Shown one piece after another: positions 10,197 to 21,372 of a DNA stretch of 64,000 nucleotides. The DNA lies in NCBI GenBank assembly GCA_946811695.1, contig OX328123.1:41697335-41761334 (forward strand), written 5' to 3'. The notes beneath the pieces were generated by a model. The model was given only the letters and a program-made list of their open reading frames with translations, was not told the origin of the DNA and did not search any database. Within the stretch, counting starts at the first letter, position 1. Every line of letters begins with the position of its first letter. Made by a program: the position numbers and the translations under genes. Source of the DNA: Gonocerus acuteangulatus. Lineage: Eukaryota > Arthropoda > Insecta > Hemiptera > Coreidae.

Positions 10197-10652
10197 AAAA
10201 ACATATAGCTCATGAGTTAGCACTGAGTCAGTTAATTCGACGCTCCCAAACCTCTGTAATACCGAGAAACTTAAAAACATATAGCTGATCAGTTAGCACT
10301 GAGTCAGTTAATTCGACGCTCCCCCACCTCTGTAATACGGAGAAACCTAAAAACGTATAGCTGACGAGTTAGCACTGAGTCAGTTAATTCGACGCTCCCC
10401 CACCTCTGTAATACCGAGAAACTTAAAAACATATAGCTGATGAGTTAGCACTGAGTCAGTTAATTCGACGCTCCCCCACCTCTGTAATAACGAGAAACTT
10501 AAAAACATATAGCTGATCAGTTAGCACTGAGTCAGTTAATTCGACGGTCCCCCACCTCTGTAATACCGAGAAACTTAAAAACATATAGCTGATCAGTTAG
10601 AACTGAGTCAGTTAATTCGACGGTCCCCCACCTCTGTAATACCGAGAAACTT
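10197..10652 (+). repeat. Tandem array, 76-bp unit x 6
   Basis: Units start at 10197, 10273, 10349, 10425, 10501 and 10577, exactly 76 bp apart, each beginning AAAAACATATAGCTGA or a near variant. They contain TTAGCACTGAGTCAGTTAAT and CCCCACCTCTGTAATAC. Copies differ at only a few positions, so the array expanded recently. The last unit runs straight into a family A end (AAAAAGTCCGACTCGCAGG). A 21-bp piece of the same unit lies at 12215-12235, also between family A ends. Confidence 0.95.
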
Positions 10653-10695
10653 AAAAAGTCCGACTCGCAGGAACTGCGTCATCTTAACGCGGTTC

Positions 10696-10766
<71 letters not shown>

Positions 10767-12030
10767 GGCTCATCTACATCGAGGTCATTAGCGCCGACAT
10801 CCAGGGTTTAGCGAGGAATTTTACCAGCGAGCCATGGGATGATAAAATTCCTGCCGGAGGTTGGGAGTCGAACCCACCATCTCCCGCTTATGAATCCAAG
10901 GCGCTAGCCATTAGACCACGGGAGGCCCCGGTTCCTGTTCATATCCCTATTCTCATTTGAAAAGCATAGAATAGAATCAGATAATATTTTCCTCGGCCTT
11001 TGTTCAAAGGGTTTTATGGCTATACCTGGGGTCGGGTCCGCAAGACCCTAGAAACCTCTTCTACCGATACTTCCTTTCATACGTTTCAATGAATTGGAAA
11101 ATATCAAAAATTTTCACATATTCCTGTGTTCTTTTACTATAGTAAGAATTCTACAGATAAAATCAATTAAAAATTAAAATAAAAAAACCAACAGCATAAA
11201 GGCAATTGAAAATATTCAAAAGACGTCATCAAATCTTTTTCTCTTGGCAAGCTATATTTCTAACAATGAATTGTTTTTCTTACTTTGCCTAATCTGTTTT
11301 ATTGTAAAATACATTATCCAACTATAAGCAATTAAAAAATAACAAGGAATAAAAACAGACAAAAAGAACAGTTCGAATAAGCAAAATCAATTACTTTAAT
11401 GTTTTAAGCACTTATTTCTCCGATTGACATCGCCTAATCAAAACTTTCATCAGAACCTTTTTTGTAGAGCATTTAGTAAGCTTTCTAATGGTAGCATTTT
11501 GTTTACCAAGATTCCCAACCTTTTTCGAGATATTAAGGAAAATATACAAAGTTACCAAAACTTTTTATGTCTGTTAATAAAATATTTTATTCTAACCCTT
11601 CCTTAACTCCAAACGTAACCAAAATTTCAACATATTAGTTTTAATGATAATAAAACATGCAGAAAATGTTTCAACTGAATCCCATGATTCTAAGTACCCA
11701 AACCAAAAACGGTATTCAAAAAATAATTTTTCCAATTTTCTCTAAAACGGTTAAAGCTATCGCCTTGAAAATGGTTTCATTCGTTTTCCTAGCTAAAGAA
11801 GCCTATAAAACGAGTACTTACAAGCTTATGAACTCAAAAAAGTAAGCGTTACGATTTTTTTTGCGCGAATTTCGCCCCAAACACCATCTTCTAGTGGGCG
11901 GATTTTGCTGATTAACGAACTTGACCTTTCAAATCGGGCGACAGATTTTTGTACCAAATTTCATCAAAATCGGACCATTAGGAAGGCCAGAAATCCGCGA
12001 ACAAACAAATATATATATATATATAAATAA

Positions 12031-12079
<49 letters not shown>

Positions 12080-12215
12080 AATTTTAACCACCGTTATTTT
12101 CGGTCTCTAGGGGTTCTGAAACGCGAAATTTTCTAGTCGGCACTTCCGGATTGTTTCATTGTATCAACCTTATAAGCGGGGTTCCTCCCTATCGGGGAGG
12201 GAGGAACCGCGCTAA
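10653..12215 (+). mobile_element. Family A element with internal SINE insertion
   Basis: Starts AAAAAGTCCGACTCGCAGG, TTAACGCGGTTCC, and ends GGAGGAACCGCGCTAAAA. The last 40 bp form a strong hairpin (GGTTCCTCCC...GGGAGGAACC). Terminal TTAGCGCGGTTCC sequences at the two ends are inverted. A (TA)n tract sits at 12009-12076, between AAACAAA and CAAATTTTAACC. There is no coding potential beyond chance. A SINE at 10702-10929 splits the left end. Superfamily is unknown: terminal inverted repeats suggest a DNA element, but no clear target duplication was found. Confidence 0.75.
10691..10940 (-). mobile_element. tRNA-derived SINE (SINE-1) with 11-bp target duplication
   Basis: GGTTCCAGTTC at 10691-10701 and GGTTCCTGTTC at 10930-10940 flank the insert. 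Minus-strand reading: a tRNA-like head with a pol III A-box-like GTGGTCTAATGGCTAGCG and B-box GGTTCGACTCCC; the body AGGAATTTTATCATC; the tail GGCGCTAATGACCTCGATG; and a poly-A of about 63 nt (poly-T on the plus strand, 10702-10764). The tail matches the LINE end at 20531-20583. Related copies lie at 48222, 57287 and 60436. Confidence 0.9.
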
Positions 12216-12235
12216 AACATATAGCTGATCTGTTC

Positions 12236-12526
12236 CAAGCCTAAAAAAGTCCGACACGCAGGAACTGCAGCATCTTAGCGCGGTTCCGTTCATGTCCCTA
12301 GTGCCATTTGATAAGCTTAGAAAAGAAATAAACTTATTTTTTTTTATATATCTCGTGAAAATTGTCAAAATCCTCTCGAACATCTCGATAAGCTCGTCAG
12401 AGACACCGACAGTAGCTAACTTTTACACAGAAGCGGAAATTACAGAATCTGGCTCTCATTCTAAAGCAAAGGTCTATAAATCAATACAAAATATGCCTAA
12501 TAAAGCCTTTCTAGTGGATACAGAAG
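12236..12526 (+). repeat. Family A 5' end fragment
   Basis: AAAAAAGTCCGACACGCAGG, TTAGCGCGGTTCCG and the following ~40 bp repeat the start of family A and then diverge into unrelated AT-rich sequence. The fragment is separated from the end of the preceding copy by only ~28 bp containing a scrap of the 76-bp repeat. Confidence 0.65.
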
Positions 12527-12787
12527 CATGGGCGTATATGAGGGGGGGGGCTGAGGGGGCTGCAGCCCCTCCCGAAATTTTGAATTGATGATAAAAACTT
12601 CTCGTAAAACCCTTAAAAATAAATTAAATAAGATCACTTAGTTCATAAAAAATATTTTATTTTACGTGTAATAGCGTTTTAGTTGCCTAAAACTATTCCA
12701 AGCTCTAAATATTTAGTATTCCATACCCTGGAAATGGTCTCAGCCCCCCCCCCCGAAATTGTTTTTATATACGCCCATGTACAGAAG
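12519..12787 (+). mobile_element. hAT-type MITE with perfect 8-bp target duplication
   Basis: TACAGAAG at 12519-12526 is repeated at 12780-12787. The element (12527-12779, 253 bp) has terminal inverted repeats CATGGGCGTATAT/ATATACGCCCATG, subterminal G-runs and C-runs (GGGGGCTGCAGCCCC-like) and an AT-rich core. An 8-bp TSD and C-A...T-G ends are hallmarks of hAT elements. Other copies: 21895-22158, 35383-35652 and a truncated one at 33233-33388. Confidence 0.92.
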
Positions 12788-13340
12788 GATCAAGAAGAAG
12801 TACACAAGATTGAGAAGAATACCCTGCCTAATATAGCCTATATAGAATAATATGCCGAATAAAACCTATCTAGTTAATACACAAGGACAAATAAAAGACT
12901 TGACGAATAACAAGTCAAGAAAAAAAACTTTATTTAACAAAATAAAACAAAGTTTAGTTGCCCAACTAAAATAGAATAATATACCTAATTAAGTCTATGG
13001 AGTAGACACAAATGGACCAAAAACAAGTCTTGTGGAATATTGTTTTTTGTCTAATTAAGTACTTTTTATCAACATTTAGTATATAACATTTGTTGAAAAC
13101 TATTGATTGCTAATTGATGAATCGGTTTACAACTAAGTAGTCTTTATGAATATTTAGTATATAACCTATGTTTGGATCTATGTTTTTGGGGTGCTCTCCG
13201 CCTAGGCTTTGTATTTGTGTCGGCAGATACCTGGGGTATATTTACAGCTCTTGAGGATTAACTCTTAGCAGGTAAATTTCCTGCGGACCTTCTGCTTCTA
13301 CGGGCATTGAACCGCCATATTCGCTCATAGTATCTAACCG
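12788..13340. other. No gene recognised
   Basis: AT-rich, with loosely repeated phrases such as CCTAAT..AG(C/T)CTAT and TATTTAGTATATAAC (13077 and 13155), suggesting an old degenerate tandem repeat. Confidence 0.35.
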
Positions 13341-13490
13341 TTGTGAAGTTTATTTTAGCGCGGTTCCTCCCTCCCCCATAGGGAGGAACCCCGCTTATAG
13401 GGTTGATACAATGAAACAATCCGGAAGTGCCGACTAGAAAATTTCGCGTTTCAGAACCCCTGGAGACCGAAAATAACGGTGGTTCAAATT

Positions 13491-13740
<250 letters not shown>

Positions 13741-14863
13741 TCTGTTCGCTCATTTCTGGCTTCCCTGATGGTCCGATTTTGATGAAATTTGGTACAAAAA
13801 TCCGTCGTCCAATTTGAAAGGTCAAGTTCGTTAACCAGCCTTTTTATAGGATTCTTGGGCTAGGAAAACGAATGAAACCATTTTCAAGGCGATAGCTTTA
13901 ACCGTTTTCGAGAAAATTGGAAAAATAGTTTTTGAATACCGTTTTTGGTTTGGGTACTTAGAATCACGGGATTCAGTTGAAACATTATTTGCATGTTCTA
14001 CTTTCATTAAAACTAATATGTTGAAAGTTATGTTACGTTTGGAGTTAAGGAAGGGTTAGAATAAAATATTTTATGAACAGACATGAAAAGTTTTGGGAAC
14101 TTCGTATATTTTCATTAATATCTCGAACACGGTTGGGAAATTTTCATAAGTGGATAGAAACTATTTGAAAGCTTTCTAAATTCTCTACAGAAAAGATTCT
14201 GAAACAAGTTTTGATTAGGTGATGTCAGTCGAAGAAATAAGTGCTTAAAACTTCAAATACGTCTGTTTAGTTCTTATGAACGGGTGTTTGTCGTTCTTTT
14301 TGTAATTTTTGTCTCTTTCCCTTAGTTTTTTATTGATTTTTATTTTTGTAATTTCATATGTTAAGTAAATGTATTTGTGTGTAAAACAGGATAGGTAAAA
14401 TGAGACCAATTTTCTATTGCTAGAAATAATGAAAAGTTTTGGGAACTTCGTATAATTTCTTAATATCTCGAAAACGGTTGAAAATCTTGGGAAGCGAAAG
14501 GTTACCATTCGAAAGCTTACTAAATGCTCTACAAAAAATGTTCTGACGAAAGTTTTAATTAGGCGATGTCAATCGGAGAAATAAGTGCTTAAACCATTAA
14601 AGTAATTGATTTCGTTTATTCGAACCGTTTTTTTGTCTGTTTTTATTCCTTGTTATTTCTTAATTGCTTATAGTTGGATAATGTATTTTACAATAAAACG
14701 AGGTAAGTAAAATAACAAAACAATTTATTGTTAGAAATATAGATTTCCTAGATTCCAAGACCTTGTAACTAGCGGGACCCTTTCAAGTGTTGACCGACCC
14801 TTCCAGGTAAGATCGTAAATCAAGACCTTTCAAGACTGGTGGAACCAAAATAATAACTGCTTC

Positions 14864-14929
14864 TATTTTAATCTTAAGGCGATTCGCCAAAGTTGCGAAG
14901 CCTTATCAATAAATAAATATTTTAATCTT
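14864..14929 (+). mobile_element. 42-bp retroposed tail with 12-bp target duplication
   Basis: TATTTTAATCTT at 14864-14875 and 14918-14929 flanks 42 bp: AAGGCGATTCGCC, then AAAGTTGCGAAGCC, then TTATCAATAAATAAA. Other family A copies (24140 region, 30400 region) show the uninterrupted site, proving an insertion. The insert begins at practically the same base as the 35-bp insert at 3394-3428. Confidence 0.88.
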
Positions 14930-15000
14930 TCCAAATTAGACTAGGGATAAGAAAGGAACCGCACTAAGATGATGCAGTTCCTGCGAGTCGGACTTTTTTT

Positions 15001-15550
15001 GGATTTAGGACTTAATATACATATGTAGACTAAATCATAGTAAGAAGTAATCCTCCGTCGTCGGTTCTTAACTATGTAGACTCGCTAATGTTATCCAATC
15101 TTAGATACATCGTATTTAAAATCCACAGCAAAAACACGACATTTCATCAGAATCCCCTGCTGAATAAAACTTATATAGAATAATATACAAAATAAAGCCT
15201 ATCTAGTGGATAAAAATAGAGGAAAAAAGCCGTTCGTGGTGGTAAAAAATCTTAAAAGTATTTCGCTCAGAAATCTCCGAAATATTGTCACTAATTTTAC
15301 GTATCCTGTTTTATAGCCAAATAGATTTATATTCTATAATCAATAAGAAAAACCTACTAACAATAAAAAACTATGGGTAACAGATGAAAATAGGGAATAA
15401 TACCAAGAATAATTGTAAAGAACGAAATCAACACCAGTACTGTAATCTAGATATTCATACGGCATCTTCGAATTCTAACAAACAAAATATTGATTCTAAT
15501 TATACGTATCCTGTTTTATTGACAAATACATTTGACTACTATAAGCAATT
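15001..15550. other. AT-rich DNA, no gene
   Basis: No feature recognised. The open frame at 15384-15587 runs in part through mariner-derived sequence in the wrong frame. Confidence 0.35.
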
Positions 15551-15554
15551 AAAA

Positions 15555-15660
15555 ACACTAGGGAATATGCCAAAGAACTTGGAATAGGAGCCTCGACAGT
15601 TTCAAGACATTTGAAGGAAATCGACAAATCCAAAACTGACATTTCATACGGTACAGCCTG
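15555..15660 (+). pseudogene. Mariner transposase fragment (HTH segment)
   Basis: Reads REYAKELGIGASTVSRHLKE, the second helix-turn-helix of a mariner transposase, nearly identical to the copy at 39590-39650. It is followed by ATTTCATACGGTACAGCCTG, which recurs inverted near 37908-37934. Only this scrap is left and no catalytic domain is present. Confidence 0.75.
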
Positions 15661-15664
15661 ATAT

Positions 15665-16762
15665 ATTTTTAACAATGAATTGCTTTTCTTATTTTAATTA
15701 ATCTGTTTTATTGTCAAATACATTATCCTACTATAACCAATGAAAAAACAACAAGGAATAAAAACAAACAAGAAGAACCGTTCGAATAAACGAAATCAAT
15801 TACTTCAAAGTTTAAGCACTTATTTCTCCGATTGACATAGCCTAATCAAAAATTGTTTCAGAATCTTTTTTGTAGAACATTTAGTAAGCTTTCGCATGGT
15901 AACCCTCCGTTTACCAATATTCCTAACCGTCTTAGAGATATCAGGGAATGTATACGAAGTTCCCAAAACATTTCATGTCTGTTAATAAAATATTTTATTC
16001 TAATCCTTTCTTAGCTCCAAACGTAACCGAAATTTTAACATATTAGTGTTGATTAAATTCAAACATGCAGAAAATGTTTCAACTGAATCCCATAATTTTA
16101 AGTATCAAAATCAAAGACAAAAAGAACAGTTCGAATAAGCGAAATCAATTACTTTAAAGTTTTAAGCACTTATTTCTCCGATTGACATCGCCTAATCAAA
16201 ACTTTCATTAGAACATTTTTTGTAGAGCATTTAGTAAGCTTTCCAATGGTATTCTTCCGTTTCCCAAGATTCTTAACCTTTTTCGAGATATTAGGGAAAG
16301 TATACAAAGTTACCAAAACTTTTTTATGTCTGTTAATAAAATATTTTATTCTAACCCTTCCTTAACTCCAAACGCAACCAAAATTTCAACATATTAGTTT
16401 TAATGAAAGTAGAAGATGCAGTAAATGTTTCAACTGAATCCCATGATTCTAAGTACCCAAACCAAAAACGGCATTCAAAAATTATTTTTTTCAGTTTTCT
16501 CGAAAACGGTTAAAGCTATCGCCTTGAAAATGGTTATATTCGTTTTCCTAGCCGAAGAAGCCTATAAAACGAGTACTTACAAGCTTATGAACTCAAAAAC
16601 GTAAGCGTTACGATTTTTTTGCGCGAATTTCGCCCCAAACTCCATCTTCCAGTGGGCGGATTTTGCTGGTTAACGAACTTGACCTTTCAAATTGGGCGAC
16701 AGATTTTTGTACCAAATTTCATCAAAATCGGACCATCAGGGAAGCCAGAAATGAGCGAACAG

Positions 16763-16837
<75 letters not shown>

Positions 16838-16978
16838 CAAATTTGAACCACCGTTATTTTCGGTCTCTAGGGGTTCTGAAACGCGAAATTTTCTTGTCGG
16901 CACTTCCGGATTGTTTCATTGTATCAACCTTATAAGCGGGGTTCCTCCCTATGGGGGAGGGAGGAACCGCGCTAAAAT
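15665..16978 (+). mobile_element. Family A, two overlapping partial copies
   Basis: 15665-16107 and 16108-16978 repeat the same part of family A in the same orientation. Both contain GCACTTATTTCTCCGATTG and TCTGTTAATAAAATATTTT. The second runs through the (TA)n tract (16767-16839) to the hairpin terminus GGAGGAACCGCGCTAAAA. The join lies at AAATCAAAGACAAAAAGAAC; a similar breakpoint appears near 24800. This indicates a tandem or template-switched derivative. Confidence 0.75.
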
Positions 16979-17960
16979 TGTTGTCATTTTGCAAAGAAAA
17001 ATATTCCATTATTATTCTAGAAAATGTAGTACTTAAAAAAATAAAAACTATATTTCTAAGCCTTTGCAATTAATTCAGTTACTATTTGTTAATTATAAAC
17101 TAACAAATGCAAATATACTATGGGCATTTAAAAATATACTTACAATAGTTGCTTTCTCAATTGCACCAAAAACGATGACTAATGTCGTCACCTCAGGTCG
17201 AAACCCTTATAACCTAAAAACACAAGTCGTCTTCTCGGGTCAAGACGGCTCAAACCCTATTTATAAATATGATAACAGTGACAGCTACTGCCATATGAAG
17301 CAAGGTGAAGAGATATCTTCGATACAAATGCAGAGCATAGAAAGTGAAAATTACCACATTCCAGAATGAAAAAACATTTTTTCATTACTTTGCTTTTGGA
17401 CAGTCAAATAGTCGGCAGATTCGACCTTTTGAAAAATGTTTCTTTCCCTTTCACTCAGTGAACTGAGATTCGTGAGTTTGCCGCCCATCAGTACAACAGC
17501 AGATGACAGTATATATTGTAATAGAAACATGCGTTTTTTCACATTCGATACTTTGCATTTGTATCGAAGATATGTAAAAGCCTGAAATTCTAACCTCCAA
17601 TATAAATTACAATAACTAATAAACAAATATCTCTCGGATCAATATGACCAGAAAGGTTAACTGAAAAATAGGACAAAACAAAAGTGATATATTTAATAAA
17701 TTATTTTAATAAACTAAAAATGCGCGTCTAAACCCTAAGCCGTGGTTTAGTAATATGAAACTCTGCTTAGGGTTCGGTTGAAATAGAGGGGGGGGGGGGG
17801 GGGCAGAAATCTCAATAATGCCTTCCTAAAAATGTCAACCCTCAGACTTGTGCCAACTATTACCTCACAACCTTTAAACCAGCCAATCAAATAGCCTCTT
17901 GTAGGTTAGGAGCATTTCATTATAATGTAACATCCAGAAAATTAATAAGAAAAATACATA
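16979..17960. other. Unclassified DNA with one short inverted repeat
   Basis: No gene recognised. ATATCTTCGATACAAATGC (~17312-17330) returns inverted at ~17557-17576 (GCATTTGTATCGAAGATAT). An open frame of 101 codons (17064-17369) and one of 91 on the other strand (17351-17626) partly overlap this hairpin-like region. I recognise no domain in either. A G-run lies at 17790-17803. Confidence 0.4.
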
Positions 17961-17963
17961 CCA

Positions 17964-18254
<291 letters not shown>

Positions 18255-18298
18255 CATACAATTTGTGTTTTGTTTTAGTTCCATACCTGAATAAGTAA

Positions 18299-19010
18299 TG
18301 TGTCCGGTGCCGATATTTAGAGATTTATTAAACACGTAAAAATAATCGATAAGTATTTTTTACGCCAAAAATAAAAGCAGATTTAAAATCAGCAGAAACC
18401 CTAATAAAGTAAATATCATCGGAAACAATAAATAATACTTTTTTACTCTCCGGAAAAGACAAGTAGTCTCTCGGTATTAGAGGAAAAAAGTATTATTTTT
18501 TGTTTTTGTTGTGAGGATATTTAGGTCATTGGGATTTCTCGGGGTGCTGATTTGTAATCTGCTATTATTTTTAATGTATAAAGAAGTGTATAATGCTAGT
18601 TTGCTTAAAACGTAAGCATATTTTTGAATTTATTTGACGAAATATAAATTATTGTTCAACGATTGTATTTTTCCTTTAATCTACTCTATAAAGGAAATAA
18701 ATTGGTGAAAGAATCATCTCTATATCATTTTCTAAACTCGATATATGAAATAAAGCATTTTCAACTTACGTTAATTTAATTCTCAGGTCCTAAGGCGTAT
18801 TGGACGGAAGTCTCGGGTACATGTCTACTATTTTTCGATGCATAATCACCAAAAAAAAATAATGGATAAAATCGGTGACCCCACAACTGTATAAACCCCT
18901 GTAACTCCTGTTTACTCCTTAAACGTGCGATTGGGCCGATATAAAAAAAAAACAAAAACGTAGCGATTATTTTTACGTGTTTAATAAATATACAATGTTT
19001 CGACTCCGGA
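18299..19010. mobile_element. ~0.7 kb inverted-repeat element, unclassified
   Basis: GTGTCCGGTGCCGA and AAACACGTAAAAATAATCG at 18299-18347 are matched by inverted copies at 18960-19010 (CGATTATTTTTACGTGTTT, CCGGACACTT). The interior is non-coding. It looks like a non-autonomous DNA transposon; no clean target duplication was seen. Confidence 0.65.
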
Positions 19011-19928
19011 CACTTGGGGATGTTCCCTTGTTAGATAAATAATTTCCGTCTTAATTTTCGTTATTATAATAGTTTTTCAAAGGAATGCTAAGCGGTATTT
19101 TTTTCTTCTTCTCATTATAAATAAATGTGAATTATTAAATTTTAAATTAAAAAAATTATTTGCTCAGCAATACTTAGAAACTGAAGAAATTCATTAGGAA
19201 CCTATAACGTCTTCAGCTTCACTCCTAGCAGTACTCAGAGACATATGATTAAAGTCTTTCCCGAGGACCCTGACGCCTTTCGCGGGCTTCCCATCAGCTG
19301 AATGTATAAAGCATTGGAGAGTAATTTCCCAGGGGGTGGTTGGAAATTATTCATGTAAATCTGAGTTGGGGAAGGAAGGGTCTTCTATCCGCGAGTCGAC
19401 ACGTCACAGCCGATGAACTGCGGGGAATAACCGTCCAAGATGGGTAGTCTTATCCGAAGGGGGGGGGGCGGATCTAATGGAAAAAGTTAAAGTTTTAATC
19501 CACGGACGTCATTCTTCCAATATGGCGTTTTAATAAACAGAGTCCCAGGGGTTGGGGGCTTTGTAAGTAGTTATAAAAGCCTCTTTTTTTTCTTCGTTTT
19601 TTTCGGGTGACTTTTTTTTCCCATCTTATTTTCACAGAAGAAGGCGCAATTCTCAAGCTGGCTGGAGGTTTTTACATAATTCCCCCAACTTCTTCGTGCT
19701 TATTTTTATGGTTTCCGAACCATTAATAAATCGAATCGCTTAGACATTATTTCTAAGTACCAATAATGCTTTTGTAGGTGTGAATAATCTGAAACATAAG
19801 CTCATATGGAATTCATAATTAATAGTTAAATTAATATTAACTCCAATCATTTAGTTTTATTTCATTTTCAGTTAGTAGAAAATAAAAGATATGCTCAATC
19901 AGCAAATTGAATATTCCCAACATATATA
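19011..19928. other. No gene recognised
   Basis: Moderately GC-richer patches (19200-19550) without recognisable coding structure; a G-run at 19460-19468. Confidence 0.35.
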
Positions 19929-19929
19929 T

Positions 19930-20002
19930 CTATTATATAAAATTCTCGTGTTAGAGTTTTAGTTTTTTTACTCCTCCGAAACGGCTTTACCGATTTTGAT
20001 GA
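19930..20002 (+). repeat. Helitron-like 5' end
   Basis: TCTATTATATAAAATTCTCG, then CTCCTCCGAAACGGC and CCGATTTTGATGAAATTT, is typical Helitron left-end sequence. It is the probable start of the autonomous Helitron whose protein remnant lies at 20930-21372. A LINE end interrupts it at about 20003. Confidence 0.6.
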
Positions 20003-20590
20003 AATTTAATGTGTGTATTCAGTATGTGGTGCCCTCCTCGATGTAATGCACATCTTGGTGGAGTGCCCGCGACTTGACGAGGCAAGGCGGCGGCACCAGT
20101 TGCCAAATAACCTGAGTGATATCTTGAGTAGGACAGAGCCATCTGTGAAAAGGTTGATAGATTATTTAAAGGACATTAAAGTATTCAGTCAAGTATGAAA
20201 GGGAAAAAACAACGTTATAGTATTTTAACAATTTGTGTACATAGTTTATTTCGTTAATTTACATGTTTTTAGGAATGAATGTAATTTATTTGGGAATGTG
20301 TGTGTTTGCCTATTTTTTTTTTTTTTTTTTTATTTATTTATTTTTTTTTTTTGTGATGGTGTGCTTGTAAATATGTAAATATTACTTGTTTAGATGTAAG
20401 AACTCTTAATGGTTGATCTAACATTTGTTAAAAAGGATGCAACCAATTTTGTAAATATGTATATAATATAATAATAGTATAAGTCAAATCTACATTTAAG
20501 GGCTCCTAGTCTGTTCAAACAGAAAACAATTAAGATGGTGCTAATGACCTCAGCAGTAGATGCACCAAAAGAAAAGGAAAAAAAAATATA
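20003..20590 (+). pseudogene. LINE ORF2 C-terminus and 3' UTR (5'-truncated)
   Basis: The frame ending at 20198 reads SVCGALLDVMHILVECPRLD, EARRRHQLPNN, then PSVKRLIDYLKDI, about 60 residues. It matches the cysteine/histidine-rich end of LINE reverse transcriptases of the Jockey/I/R1-like groups: C..CG, hydrophobic, HIL..CP, R..R, terminal LL.FL. About 380 bp of 3' UTR follow, ending GGTGCTAATGACCTCAGCAG...GCACC and an A-rich tail. That tail matches SINE-1 and the 53-bp insert at 31295-31347. The copy is 5'-truncated, as is usual for target-primed reverse transcription. Confidence 0.8.
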
Positions 20591-20929
20591 CTCCTAAGTG
20601 ATAAAGGGGGCCCCACAACAAAAATATTTTACTGGACAAAATATTTAATTTTTATTTTTATGATTTAGCATTAAAAAATACATACAACCCTAAATTCTCA
20701 ACCTTCTACCACCAATCCCCATTATATAATAACGATCTTAGTACTTTAATTATAACAGATACATTTTAATTATAAAATGATTCGTTGTTAATAATAATGG
20801 ACGTTAAAATTTAAATAAATAAATTATAAAATGTAGTTTTATTCAACATAATATGTTCATATTATGAACTTTTGACAAAGAGAAATTTGGCTCCAGATTC
20901 TAACCTTAATTCCAACATTCAACTCATGT

Positions 20930-21372
20930 TTCCAAATGACATCGTTCGGAGCACCGGAAATAGTAAAACATAGTGCTGAAAATGGTCAACAATTTAATTC
21001 AACATTAAAATTCGAACGCCAAGTTTATCAGAAAGTGAGATCATTGCTGCCCATGCCAAACGAACCATATCAATTTTTACAAATTTACTTTATGGGAGGT
21101 GAAGACTCCGAAAACGCACTCGCCAATCGCGTGGATTCACTTTGAGAGTACATTAACGTAAATCCACGGTTTGCCAGGCATAAGCTGGACGATCTTTGAG
21201 CAGAAGGAATTGCTGAAATTATTTAAATCACACATGCACAAATTCCAAAGTGATAATCACGCTATTGTCATCAATCCTGATAACGAACCATCTGGAGAGT
21301 ACATTCAATGCACCTGTTGCTAATGTCGTTGCAGGAATCGTGGTTGGCGACCAAACAGCTATGCAAGAAATC
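20930..21372 (+). pseudogene. Autonomous Helitron Rep protein fragment, frameshifted
   Basis: ATG at 20936 opens MTSFGAPEIVKHSAENGQQF, followed by FERQVYQKVRSLLPMPNEPY and FLQIYFMGGEDSE. This is the conserved Helitron_like_N region upstream of the HUH nuclease domain. After a stop at 21145 similarity continues in other frames: LLKLFKSHMHKFQSDNHAIV, INPDNEPSGEY, then VANVVAGIVVGDQTAMQEI. At least two frameshifts or stops are present. The fragment ends abruptly at about 21372, where Tc1 sequence begins. HUH catalytic residues and helicase are not present. Confidence 0.85.

Noticed and set aside
10197..10652. CRISPR-like array
   Set aside because: The 76-bp units are contiguous with no unique spacers, and the genome is eukaryotic.
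17064..17626. Opposed 101- and 91-codon ORFs as a gene pair
   Set aside because: No recognised domain, partial overlap with an inverted repeat, and no supporting signals.
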